From positions 1-23,155 of the forward strand of contig CAJTRA010000029.1 of NCBI GenBank assembly GCA_910578345.1: 23,155 nt of DNA. The letters run 5' to 3'. Made by a program: the position numbers and the translations under genes. This DNA comes from an uncultured Lachnospiraceae bacterium. Its GTDB lineage: Bacteria; Bacillota; Clostridia; Lachnospirales; Lachnospiraceae. How positions within the stretch are numbered: position 1 is the first letter of the stretch; every line of letters begins with the position of its first letter. Positions 1-7,947 of the stretch are shown here, in pieces. Under the pieces are notes generated by a model. The model did no database searches and was not told where the DNA came from. It saw only the letters and a program-made list of their open reading frames with translations.

Positions 1-177
1 CTTGTACTTGTGAACCGCCCTGAGAATCGTCACTACTTCCTTCTTCGTCGGAAGCGGTACAGGTCCACTCACCTGAGATCCGTTCTTCTTTACTGTCTCG
101 ATGATTTTTTTTGCAGATGCATCAACTAACTGATGATCATAGGCTTTAAGTGTAATTCTCATTACTTGACTTGCCAT
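1..177 (-). CDS. rpsJ: 30S ribosomal protein S10, N-terminal part (gene runs off the left edge)
   Basis: The 59 codons present read as the N-terminal half of S10. They include the conserved LKAYDH segment near residue 10, SGPVPLPT near residue 38 and ILRAVHKYK at the cut edge. S10 binds 16S rRNA in the 30S head and is also NusE, a partner of NusB in antitermination. The ATG at 175-177 is preceded by AAAGGAGG, about 11 bases upstream, which is slightly long. A methionine at residue 6 would cut into the usual S10 start, so the first ATG is preferred. It is the first gene of the S10 ribosomal operon, and the following genes are outside the window. It has its own promoter and a structured leader at 178-420. 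Identification is firm; only the 5' part can be judged. Confidence 0.97.
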   Translation of the reverse strand, partial: MASQVMRITLKAYDHQLVDASAKKIIETVKKNGSQVSGPVPLPTKKEVVTILRAVHKYK

Positions 178-420
178 AAAAAAAGTCGCCTCCTTTTCGC
201 ACTTTTTGTTCTAAGTACGACAAGCGGTGACTGTACACTCTCCCGTGTGTGTCCTCTTTTATAATGTCTTGCATGAACACTAATCACGTTGTTTCCGGCA
301 ATGCCGGACATCTGTTGTCTGTACAGTGACTTGTCGTCAGTTTCCTAACTTGACATTCGCTCCACGGAAAACCTGCCACATGGGCAGCAACCTCGCGCTT
401 CACAGCTATCATGCCACAGC
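178..420 (-). ncRNA. Structured 5' leader of the S10 operon, candidate ribosomal-protein autoregulatory leader
   Basis: The leader is about 240 nt from the promoter to rpsJ. A long-range stem pairs GTACAGT at 321-327 and CTTGTCGT at 330-337 with ACTGTAC at 230-236 and ACGACAAG at 217-224, 15 bp in two blocks with a small internal loop. Inside it is a hairpin of TCCGGC (294-299) with GCCGGA (303-308). A third hairpin upstream pairs CTGCC (373-377) with GGCAG (383-387). The ribosome binding site is just downstream. Leaders that sense S10 or L4 are known before S10 operons in Bacillota. I assign this one by position and pairing only and cannot say which protein binds. Confidence 0.6.
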
Positions 421-427
421 AATGTTT

Positions 428-456
428 AGTATACATGATGAATTCATAAGATGCAA
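428..456 (-). promoter_or_regulatory. Sigma-A promoter of the S10 operon
   Basis: On the minus strand, TTGCAT (451-456) and TATACT (428-433) are separated by exactly 17 bases. An A/T run at 461-485 directly upstream resembles an UP element, as expected for a ribosomal promoter. The predicted start is near 421, which gives the long leader before rpsJ. Confidence 0.8.
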
Positions 457-774
457 GTACTTTTTTTTAAAAAAATTTTTAAATTTCAGTTGCTCTTCTC
501 CATTCTTTTTCCGATTCTTTTGTTACCGCGCCGAGCCCCCGCCGCAAGACCGCAGGCAGCGGCCATTGGCTTGAAGCTCCCGACTCATTGTCTGCGGAAA
601 CAAAACCGGGCCCAGGACGCGTCCATCCGCTCCCAAGCCCAGTCATGTTTCTCTCTAACAGTTCTTTCTCTCCAGAAGCACAGCGCCGGTGTAATATCCC
701 AGAATGCCTCAAAATCAATTCCTGCAGAATGTTTTTACAGGCAGTCTATGACAGTCTTTTCCTTATTATAATGA
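457..774. other. Stretch with no recognisable gene
   Basis: Apart from the A/T run behind the rpsJ promoter, I see no gene here. Short open frames exist on both strands, but none has a ribosome binding site with a recognisable product. No strong hairpin followed by a T run is visible on the minus strand downstream of the alpha-mannosidase, so the end of that operon is not defined by the sequence. Confidence 0.5.
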
Positions 775-960
775 TTATAATGCTTCCTCCAACCCGTAGA
801 CCTCCACTTCATAGATACGCGCCGCGCTGTCGCTGCCCTGGGTCGGCTTATTGATCACCGGCTTCACGAACTGTGCCGCCAACAGCGCTCCATCCTCCGT
901 CTGCAGGAACATGGCATTCTTCTTCGTCAGCGCGTTCTGCCAGTCCATCTTTCCTTCCAT
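775..960 (-). pseudogene. Remnant resembling the C-terminal end of an F5/8 type C (discoidin-like) domain
   Basis: A 61-codon frame ends with TKPTQ-like and ARIYEVEVYG segments. These match the last strands of F5/8 type C carbohydrate-binding modules, which often end extracellular glycosidases. It starts at an ATG at 958-960 without a good ribosome binding site. A better site (AGGAG at about 985-989) instead serves an ATG at 974-976 in another frame, which stops after about 40 codons. This is what a frameshifted leftover would look like. It sits directly downstream of the GH38 gene, so it may be the scar of a deleted glycosidase. A genuine small protein cannot be excluded. Confidence 0.4.
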
Positions 961-1017
961 ACCATTTCTTTCTCATGATCCTCTTTCTCCTATTTTCATA
1001 GACTGATCCTTCTTTTT

Positions 1018-4000
1018 TTACCTCACCAACACCGTCACAACTTCATACGGCTTCAGCACAACCTCGATCGTATTCCCGTTGACGGCCGCTTCCGACTCGG
1101 TCTCCTCCAGCAGATTGCAGACATACGCCCTCTCAAACGCCGTATTCACCGTAAGATGCGCCTTCGTCAGCGCATTCTCCGACTCATACATGCGCAGCAC
1201 GATCCCGTCACCGTCTTCCGCCATCTTCACTGTCTCCAGCACCACGTTCGCCTGGTCTACGGCGGCAAACGAATACGCCTCCACATCCGCCGTGCCTGTC
1301 TGCACCATGAGCGGCTGGTTCAGCTTATAAGCTTCATCCACCGTGCCGGCTGCGCGCCAGCCCTCCGCGTGAGGATAGATCGCATAGGTAAATACATGTT
1401 CCTCCTGATCCGCCGTCGGATTCGGCTCGATCCCGGACTTGATCAGCGTCAGCGCCATATTGGAATCCTGCACGGAATGCCCGTACTTGCAGTCATTTAA
1501 CAGCGACACGCCGTAATGTCCTTCCGACAGGTCCATCCACTTCTGTCCGCAGCTCTCGAAACGCGCCACATCCCAGCTCGTATTGCGATGTGTCTTTCTC
1601 GTCAGGTTACCGAACTGCACGTCGAAAGTCGCCTCGTCCGTATGCACTGCCACCGGGAAATGTACCTTGAGAAGCGTCTGGTGTTCCTTCCAGTCCACCT
1701 TCGTCACGAACTCGATCCTGCGACTTTGCGCATAGAAGATCACCTGCTGCCTGATCGCAGACTGAGATGCTTTTCTCGTGATCGTGAGCACCGCGCGCAC
1801 AGGCCCGACTTCCGTCCATTCCATCTGTTCTACGCCGTCCACATCCCAGAACTTCTCCGTATAGTAAATATCAATGTCCCAGTTGTCGAAGTAGATCGGC
1901 TTATCCTCATACATCCGCAACAGATTGGCGCGCTGTCCCTCCTGCACCACTTCCCGCTCATTGTCCTTGTCATAGATGCTGGTAAACATCCCCTGTTCAT
2001 CCAGTCTGATCCGGTAAAAAGGCGTCTCCAGTCCATACAGGCCGTCCAGAACAAACGGCGTTTCTGCTGTCGCTTGTGGCGCTTGTGCCGTCTTCCCCTG
2101 CAGGAGCGTCCGAAATGCCTTATACCCCTTGGCCGGCAGATTCTTCACATAAGCAATGTTTCCCGCATCCGTCTTCTGCACCGGATAAACTGCGCCGCTT
2201 CCATCCGTCAGCGCCTCCGCCTCAAGATCGCCGAGCCACACCACATCGTCCCGCACCCTGCCGACGGTGTTAAAGACCGTGACTGCCTCGCCCTCTCCGG
2301 CAATGGCTTTTCTGCGCTCTCTGCTCCTGTCCGCAAGCTGCTTCGCCAGACGGTCATACTCTTCCTTCGTCACCTCGTACACTTCATGGATCGAAGAGCC
2401 CGGCAGGATATCATGGAACTGGTTTAACAGCACCAGTTTCCACATGGTATCCAGTTCTTCCGCCGGATACGCCTGCGTCTGTCTGCTCAGAACGCACAGC
2501 AGTTCCAGATCCATCAGCCCTAACTCTGCTTTGCGGTTGGAACGTTTATTGCGCGCCATGGAGGTCAGCGTTCCCCGATGGTACTCGAAGTAAAATTCCC
2601 CTTCCCAGACCGGAAGCCGTTTGTTATCCTTCACCCGCTCCTCAAGCTCCTCGAAGTAGGTGCGTGCGAACGCCTGCCGCACCGCAGGAATGCCTTTCAC
2701 CCCTTTCTCCATGCGTAGGGAAGTCTCCAGCATCTCTCTGGTAGGGCCGCCGCCGCCGTCGCCGTAGCCGTAGGAAATGAGAATGTCATTGTTGATATCC
2801 TTGTTCTGGTAACGCATCCAGCCGCCCATGATGGCATCCGGGTGCAGCATCCCGTTGTAAGTGGTAAAAAAGTCCTTGATCGGCTGGCTCACGCCCAGAG
2901 TCGTAATCAGGTGCGTCAGCACCTCCGAACCGTCGATCCCGCGCCAGCGCATAGTATCATACGGAATCTTGTTAAACTGGTTCCAGGCCAGCTTCGTGGT
3001 CATGAAATAATCGATACCGCACTTTTTCATGATCTGCGGCAGCGCTCCCGAATAACCGAACACATCTGGCAGCCATAGGATCCTGTTGTCTACGCCGAAC
3101 TCTTCCCTGAAAAAGCGCTTCCCGTGCATAAACTGCCGCACCAGAGATTCCCCGGAAGTCAGGTTGCAGTCGGCCTCCAGCCACATACCGCCCTCCGGCT
3201 CCCAGCGCTTCTCCTCGATGCGCTCCTTCGCCCTCGCGTAAAGCTCCGGATAACGCTCCTTCAGAAAGGCGTACAGCTGCGGCTGACTGGACATAAACTT
3301 ATAATTCGGGTATTCCTCCATCAGTTTCAGCACCGTGGCAAAGCTTCGTCCCACCTTTTCCCGCGTCTGCGCCACCGTCCACCACCACGCCACGTCGATG
3401 TGCGTGTGGCCGATACAGGTGGCGATCACATCCTTACAGCCGGCCATATCCGTGTACAATGCCCGGTCGATATAAACGGACGCCTCCCGTAACGTTCTGT
3501 AGAAATCCTCCGAGTAGGGCGTGCGCAGATCCAGGAAATTCACCGTCTCGTTCAGGATCGTCTCGATATCCTTACGGTTCTTATCATCCTCCTCCATTCT
3601 GGAAAAGGCGGCAAGCGGCACCCAAAGATCGTAATACAGCTTCTCGATCTCGTGATCGATCTCCTGCATCTCCACGATCAGGTTAAATTCCGTATGCAGC
3701 GTCCCGGTATAGGCCTGCAGTTCCAACGTCAGCTCTTCCCCGGCCTGCGCCTCCTGCCGCAGAAACACATCCCTGTGGTTCATGTCGATCCCTTGCACCG
3801 CCTCACCGTTTACGAAAAGCAGAAACTGCGGGTTCTTCGCGTCATCCCACTCGTCGATCTGGGTGCGCACATGCATCCACATCCGCCGGCCGTCAAGTTC
3901 CTCCGGCACCCGGTAGACAGCCTTGAACCAATAGTGGCGGTCCTTTCCATACCAGTGCATCTTCCGGCAGTCAAAACTCTCCCATGGTGTCAGGTCTTTC

Positions 4001-4128
4001 TCCGCATCCTCCGGATGTATGTAATTTCCCTCTTTGTATTTCCAGTCATCGATGGTAAATCTCTGCTTTACCTTTAACTTCTTCAACTCTTCACAAATAA
4101 CGTTGACCCTCTTGTCTAAAAAGCGCAT
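1018..4128 (-). CDS. Alpha-mannosidase, glycoside hydrolase family 38
   Basis: This 1036-residue protein is full length for bacterial GH38. It has no signal peptide and is probably cytoplasmic, trimming imported manno-oligosaccharides. By family knowledge GH38 is a retaining, zinc-dependent enzyme. The residues are visible: GHTHID at 240-245 gives zinc ligands H243 and D245, LWLPDVFG at 351-358 carries the catalytic nucleophile and ligand D355, and QFHDILPG at 570-577 gives H572. A YGDGGGGP loop is at 454-461. An N-terminal beta domain precedes the catalytic barrel, and the C-terminal half is the beta-rich domain typical of the family. The start has AAGGAGG five bases upstream. It lies 34 bases after the binding-protein gene and is the last gene of the ABC operon. 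The family is firm; linkage preference (alpha-1,2, 1,3 or 1,6) is not readable. Confidence 0.95.
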   Translation of the reverse strand: MRFLDKRVNVICEELKKLKVKQRFTIDDWKYKEGNYIHPEDAEKDLTPWESFDCRKMHWYGKDRHYWFKAVYRVPEELDGRRMWMHVRTQIDEWDDAKNPQFLLFVNGEAVQGIDMNHRDVFLRQEAQAGEELTLELQAYTGTLHTEFNLIVEMQEIDHEIEKLYYDLWVPLAAFSRMEEDDKNRKDIETILNETVNFLDLRTPYSEDFYRTLREASVYIDRALYTDMAGCKDVIATCIGHTHIDVAWWWTVAQTREKVGRSFATVLKLMEEYPNYKFMSSQPQLYAFLKERYPELYARAKERIEEKRWEPEGGMWLEADCNLTSGESLVRQFMHGKRFFREEFGVDNRILWLPDVFGYSGALPQIMKKCGIDYFMTTKLAWNQFNKIPYDTMRWRGIDGSEVLTHLITTLGVSQPIKDFFTTYNGMLHPDAIMGGWMRYQNKDINNDILISYGYGDGGGGPTREMLETSLRMEKGVKGIPAVRQAFARTYFEELEERVKDNKRLPVWEGEFYFEYHRGTLTSMARNKRSNRKAELGLMDLELLCVLSRQTQAYPAEELDTMWKLVLLNQFHDILPGSSIHEVYEVTKEEYDRLAKQLADRSRERRKAIAGEGEAVTVFNTVGRVRDDVVWLGDLEAEALTDGSGAVYPVQKTDAGNIAYVKNLPAKGYKAFRTLLQGKTAQAPQATAETPFVLDGLYGLETPFYRIRLDEQGMFTSIYDKDNEREVVQEGQRANLLRMYEDKPIYFDNWDIDIYYTEKFWDVDGVEQMEWTEVGPVRAVLTITRKASQSAIRQQVIFYAQSRRIEFVTKVDWKEHQTLLKVHFPVAVHTDEATFDVQFGNLTRKTHRNTSWDVARFESCGQKWMDLSEGHYGVSLLNDCKYGHSVQDSNMALTLIKSGIEPNPTADQEEHVFTYAIYPHAEGWRAAGTVDEAYKLNQPLMVQTGTADVEAYSFAAVDQANVVLETVKMAEDGDGIVLRMYESENALTKAHLTVNTAFERAYVCNLLEETESEAAVNGNTIEVVLKPYEVVTVLVR

Positions 4129-4162
4129 AGCTGCCTCCTTATCTGCCCTCTTTGCAGAATTT

Positions 4163-5461
4163 CTAATTGATATGACTCACCCATACGGCGCCGTGTCCCG
4201 GCAGGATTCCCCTGCCGTCCACGTAATACGAAGCCACCGTTCCGTCATGATATCTGCAGAAACTCTCCCCCTGTGGGATGATTGTCTTGTCGTAACAGTT
4301 ATTGGCCGGCGCGATCAGTACGCGGTACGCCGAAAGCGCCCCTCTCTCCATCTCATAATCCGCTTCTGCCATACCTCTACAGCCCTCCTCACCGTAATAG
4401 AACATATCTCGCATCTTCGTGTCCGTATTTACCAGATCCAGGAACTGCAGACACTTCTCCGGATATTTGGTATTGATGGAAATCATGTTCAAAGAACCTC
4501 TTACCGTCTCGTTGGAAAGGATCGTGTCGCCCACTTTCTGTACCACCACATCCTTGCCCATCTGCGGTCCCCAGGAGGTAACGCCTGCCGACTCCCAGCC
4601 CTGGGCTACACGCCACATATTGTATACGCGGGCCTCCGACAGGGTGGAAGCATCCGGGTTGATAATCCCTTTCTCGTACCAGTCATGCAGCGTCTCCAAT
4701 GCCGAATACACATCCGGCTCCTCCAGTGTGAAGCACACTCTCGCATCTTCATCGTCATAGCGCACACCCAGGATCTGCGTTCCGGCGCCGATCTGGTCAT
4801 ATACGTCGAAAATATAGTACACGCCGTCGTTTTTCACATAAACCGGATAGTCATTCTTATCGGCTTTCAGCGTCTCGAAAGTCTCCGTCAGCGATTCGAT
4901 CTCGGTCATGGATGTGATATCCAGGCCGTACTCGTCTACGATCTCCTTATCCCAGACCGCATAGTTGGAGATAGAGCTGTCTTTATAAGTAGGAACCCCG
5001 TAGATCCTGTCCCTCACCTTCACGCCGTCCCAATACTTCTCCGGCATCAGCTCCATCAGACCCGGCATGTTGTCTGCGATCATATCCGTGATGTCGTAGT
5101 AAGCGCCCAGATTGATATCCGCAATATAATTGTTGCCGTTTCCGAAGATGATGTCAAAAGGCTCGTTGGTGCTGACGATGATGTTACGCCGCTTATCCCA
5201 GTCACCCCAGGGAATGACTTCCATCTCGATATTCACGCCGATCTTCTCCCCGGCGTATGCATTTACCTTCTCCACCCATGTATCATAGTTGGCGGGCATC
5301 CCGTTTCTGATCGATACCCATTTCAGATTCACGATCTCGCCGCTGTCCCCCGCAGACTCCGTGCCCGCTGCACTGCCGCTGTCACCACCGCCGCAGCCGG
5401 CAAGCACTCCCATCGTCATCGCCGCGGCGATCCCTGTCGCTAAAACTTTTTTGAATTTCAT
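4163..5461 (-). CDS. Sugar ABC transporter solute-binding lipoprotein (LipO/YtcQ-like) with an atypical C-terminus
   Basis: The 432-residue protein starts with a lipoprotein signal whose lipobox is VLAGC, with the modified cysteine at C23. It is therefore expected to be anchored outside the membrane as the glycan receptor. The start used is the ATG at 5459-5461, preceded by AGGAGG; an upstream in-frame start would add seven residues without a better site. The fold and the NTDTKMRDMFYYGEEG segment near residue 355 fit the LipO/YtcQ group that pairs with LplB/LplC permeases. After that segment these proteins usually continue for well over 100 residues with a characteristic domain. Here only about 65 unfamiliar residues follow, so the tail is short and divergent. 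The gene lies between the permeases and the alpha-mannosidase, which suggests a mannose-containing ligand. Confidence 0.88.
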   Translation of the reverse strand: MKFKKVLATGIAAAMTMGVLAGCGGGDSGSAAGTESAGDSGEIVNLKWVSIRNGMPANYDTWVEKVNAYAGEKIGVNIEMEVIPWGDWDKRRNIIVSTNEPFDIIFGNGNNYIADINLGAYYDITDMIADNMPGLMELMPEKYWDGVKVRDRIYGVPTYKDSSISNYAVWDKEIVDEYGLDITSMTEIESLTETFETLKADKNDYPVYVKNDGVYYIFDVYDQIGAGTQILGVRYDDEDARVCFTLEEPDVYSALETLHDWYEKGIINPDASTLSEARVYNMWRVAQGWESAGVTSWGPQMGKDVVVQKVGDTILSNETVRGSLNMISINTKYPEKCLQFLDLVNTDTKMRDMFYYGEEGCRGMAEADYEMERGALSAYRVLIAPANNCYDKTIIPQGESFCRYHDGTVASYYVDGRGILPGHGAVWVSHIN

Positions 5462-5545
5462 GTCTTTCCTCCTGTTATTCACTCTTTGTTATTTTTCTTA
5501 ACCTTTTACACGATCATTCTCTTTTTCTGTCCTTCCGCTCACAGA

Positions 5546-5561
5546 GCCGGAGCGATCCGGC
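5546..5561 (-). repeat. Intercistronic hairpin between permease and binding-protein genes
   Basis: GCCGGA and TCCGGC are separated by a 4-base loop, in the 115-base gap before the binding-protein gene. No T run follows, so it is unlikely to be a strong terminator. Such hairpins may protect the abundant binding-protein segment of the mRNA. That role is inference. Confidence 0.4.
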
Positions 5562-5576
5562 AGCCTCCCGTTCTGC

Positions 5577-6494
5577 CTACTCCTTCACCGACCCGATCGT
5601 CAGACCGGAAATAAAGTACTTCTGGAAAAACGGATAGGTACATGCGATCGGCACGATGATCACGATCGCGATCGCCATTCTCACACTCTCTGTCGGCATG
5701 GACAACTTATACTGCTGTAAGGAAAGTCCGCCATATGGGTTGTTGGCGATATACTCAATATTCTTCTGCATATTGTTGAGCAGTGACTGCAGTGTCTGCA
5801 GCTTCGTATCCTGTATGTACAAGGATGCCTGAAACCAGTCGTTCCAGTAACCGAAAGCCGCGAACATACCGATCGTCGCCATCACCGGCTTGGAGATCGG
5901 CAGCACAATCTGCGACCAGATCCTGAACTGTCCCGCACCGTCGATCTTGGCGGATTCGATGATGGAATCCGGCACCGTTGTCCTAAAGAACGTGCGGCAG
6001 ATCGTCACGCTGAATGCGGAGCAGGCAAGCGGCAGGATCAGCGCCCAGATACTATTGTTCAGTCCCAGGATGTTATTGACCACCACATAGCTTGCCAGCA
6101 TGCCGCCGTTAAATACCATCGGGATAAAGATCAGCCACGTGTACACCGTCTTCAACTTAAAGTTCCTTCTGGAAACCACATATCCCATGGATGTATTGAG
6201 CGCGATCGAGATGATCGTACCGACTACCGTCACCAGTACGGACATGAAAGCCGCCCGCAGAATCGTCATACGCTCATTCCACAGAAATTCATAGGCCGAC
6301 GCCGAAAGCGCCTGCGGGATCAGCTGATAACCGTTGGCCCGGATCGATTCCTCATCCGTGATGGAGATGGAAAACACAAACAACAGTGGGATCACACACA
6401 TCACCGCCAGAATCAGAAAGATCCCATTGAATACTACATTGGTGGATGTCTTGATCTGGTTCAAAGACTGTCCGCTTTTTTCTTGTTTTGCCAC
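5577..6494 (-). CDS. Sugar ABC transporter permease, LplC/YtcP type
   Basis: The 305-residue membrane protein has about six hydrophobic segments. It also has the permease EAA loop (E-S-A-K-I-D-G-A, near residues 180-200) that docks the ATPase. It forms the membrane channel with the permease encoded upstream. The start chosen is the GTG at 6492-6494, eight bases after GGAGG. An in-frame GTG at 6501-6503 overlaps the ribosome binding site itself and is unlikely. Its start lies 15 bases after the stop of the other permease. No ATPase gene is in the operon, so a shared MsmX-like ATPase is expected, as is usual for this transporter class. Confidence 0.93.
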   Translation of the reverse strand: MAKQEKSGQSLNQIKTSTNVVFNGIFLILAVMCVIPLLFVFSISITDEESIRANGYQLIPQALSASAYEFLWNERMTILRAAFMSVLVTVVGTIISIALNTSMGYVVSRRNFKLKTVYTWLIFIPMVFNGGMLASYVVVNNILGLNNSIWALILPLACSAFSVTICRTFFRTTVPDSIIESAKIDGAGQFRIWSQIVLPISKPVMATIGMFAAFGYWNDWFQASLYIQDTKLQTLQSLLNNMQKNIEYIANNPYGGLSLQQYKLSMPTESVRMAIAIVIIVPIACTYPFFQKYFISGLTIGSVKE

Positions 6495-6509
6495 TTCGTG
6501 CACCTCCTC

Positions 6510-7493
6510 CTATATGATCCTGTTCTCGTTGTCAATCTTACTCACAATCCAGTTTGCCAGAAGGATCGTAGCGCAGCTGCAGATCGCCTGGAAGAAAGAC
6601 GCCGCCGCCGTCTGTCCGATCGGCGATGAGGACTGGATCGCCTGGTAGATGAACGTGTCAAAGGTTGACGCCGTCGTATACAGGGATGCCGGCAGCTGTC
6701 CCGTCACCTGGAAGAACAGACCGAAATCCGAGTTGAAGATCTTACCGCAGTCTAAGATCAGCATCATGATGAAGACCGGTTTGATCGCAGGCAGTGTGAT
6801 ATGCTTTGCCTGCTGCGCCTTGGTGGCCCCGTCCATCACGGCCGCCTCATAGAGCGACGGATCGATACCGGTAATACTCGCCAGGTAGAGCGCCATGCCG
6901 TATCCCATACCCTTCCAGGTGTTCAAGAAGACAATGAAGAAGGGCCAATACTGCTTCTCCTGATACCACATGATCCCTTCGCCGCCCAGTGCTCGAATGA
7001 TACCGTTGATGTAACCTCTCTCCGGTGTCAGCAGGGCGTACACGAAATAGCTGATCACGACCCATGACATGAAGTAAGGGAGAAACATCATCGTCTGGTA
7101 TACCTTTGATCCGCGTTTGTTGCGCATGTTGCTTAACATCAACGCGCCTCCCACCGCAACGCTGGCGCTGATGACGATGAACGCGATATTGTAGAGGATC
7201 GTGTTCCGCAGCAACATCGAAAACGAGTTGGATGTGAAGAAATACTTGAAGTTACCGATGCCGGCCCACTCACTGTACAGCAAGTTATAGATGAAACCGT
7301 GTCCGCCGGGCGACAGCTTATACACCTTGAAGGCTATGATGATGCCGAACATCGGCAGATACGAAAAGATCAAAAACCACAACAATGTCGGCAGCGACAG
7401 CAGAAGCAACTCCGTATCGTCCTTGGACCAGCGCTTTTTCCGGGGTTTCACGGACGATGTCTTTCCTCCGGCAAGCGTTTTTTTCCTTTCCAT
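6510..7493 (-). CDS. Sugar ABC transporter permease, LplB type
   Basis: The 327-residue protein is the first gene of the glycan operon. A basic N-terminal tail (residues 1-25) precedes a first membrane segment near 28-55. The EAA loop (YEAAVMDGA, 215-223) sits before the last segments, as in LplB-type permeases of complex-saccharide importers. With the LplC-type partner it would make the heterodimeric channel. The ATG has AAAGGAGG about nine bases upstream. A promoter at 7540-7568 lies just in front. Family assignment is confident; the transported sugar is inferred only from the alpha-mannosidase in the same operon. Confidence 0.94.
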   Translation of the reverse strand: MERKKTLAGGKTSSVKPRKKRWSKDDTELLLLSLPTLLWFLIFSYLPMFGIIIAFKVYKLSPGGHGFIYNLLYSEWAGIGNFKYFFTSNSFSMLLRNTILYNIAFIVISASVAVGGALMLSNMRNKRGSKVYQTMMFLPYFMSWVVISYFVYALLTPERGYINGIIRALGGEGIMWYQEKQYWPFFIVFLNTWKGMGYGMALYLASITGIDPSLYEAAVMDGATKAQQAKHITLPAIKPVFIMMLILDCGKIFNSDFGLFFQVTGQLPASLYTTASTFDTFIYQAIQSSSPIGQTAAASFFQAICSCATILLANWIVSKIDNENRII

Positions 7494-7530
7494 TCCTTTT
7501 ACCTCCTTTGTTTATATTCTATTTATTTTT

Positions 7531-7547
7531 GTTAACATTAAGTTAAC
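7531..7547. promoter_or_regulatory. Candidate operator: 17-bp dyad over the -10 box of the ABC operon
   Basis: Two GTTAAC copies (7531-7536 and 7542-7547) flank ATTAA, making a near-perfect dyad, GTTAACATTAAGTTAAC. It covers the -10 box of the leftward promoter. A related ATTAACATT...GTAAAC lies at 7813-7828, upstream of the regulator's own promoter. A LacI-type regulator is encoded next door. The dyad lacks the central CG common in LacI-family sites, so the assignment is tentative. Confidence 0.4.
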
Positions 7548-7568
7548 ACTCATTAACTATATTGTCAA
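7540..7568 (-). promoter_or_regulatory. Promoter of the ABC/alpha-mannosidase operon
   Basis: A perfect -35 TTGACA (7563-7568) and a weak -10 TAACTT (7540-7545) are 17 bases apart. TG stands one base before the -10, as in extended -10 promoters. The divergent gap 7494-7947 is very A/T-rich and otherwise holds only the regulator promoter. Confidence 0.6.
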
Positions 7569-7835
7569 CATCAACATACAAATTTGTTAATATTTTTTTC
7601 AAAATCAAATTTTTATTGTGCATTTTTCTGCATTCATGTCATATATCATGTGTCTATCTCTCTATTGCGTTTACAAATATTAACTTTACATTCATTTTTA
7701 TACTGTTTTCACCACCATTTTTCATCTTTTTCTTTGCAATGATACATTTTTTACAAATTATCTTCCTGTCGCGCTCCTATCTATACAATATCGCCATGCC
7801 TTTTCCTCTCTTATTAACATTTGTAAACTCCTTTG

Positions 7836-7864
7836 TTGTTTTTTTCTCTTCACCATGGTATACT
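7836..7864 (+). promoter_or_regulatory. Promoter of the LacI-family regulator gene
   Basis: TTGTTT (7836-7841) and TATACT (7859-7864) are 17 bases apart. The predicted start is near 7871, leaving a leader of about 75 nt before the ATG at 7948. Confidence 0.65.
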
Positions 7865-7947
7865 AAAGTATGATTAAAATGTGTTCAGACCGGTTTTAAG
7901 CGCCCAGCTTATCAACCGCAGAATATCGCATATCGTGGGAGTTCTCT

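Noticed and set aside
1516..2427. Plus-strand open frame of 303 codons
   Set aside because: It is antisense to the GH38 gene, with no family features.
4034..5443. Long plus-strand open frame of 469 codons
   Set aside because: It lies wholly antisense to the GH38 and binding-protein genes, has no recognisable product or ribosome binding site, and is rich in His/Arg as expected for a shadow frame.
7562..7873. Plus-strand Phe/Ile-rich open frame
   Set aside because: It is A/T-rich promoter DNA read in frame, lacks a ribosome binding site, and covers the promoters of both divergent units.
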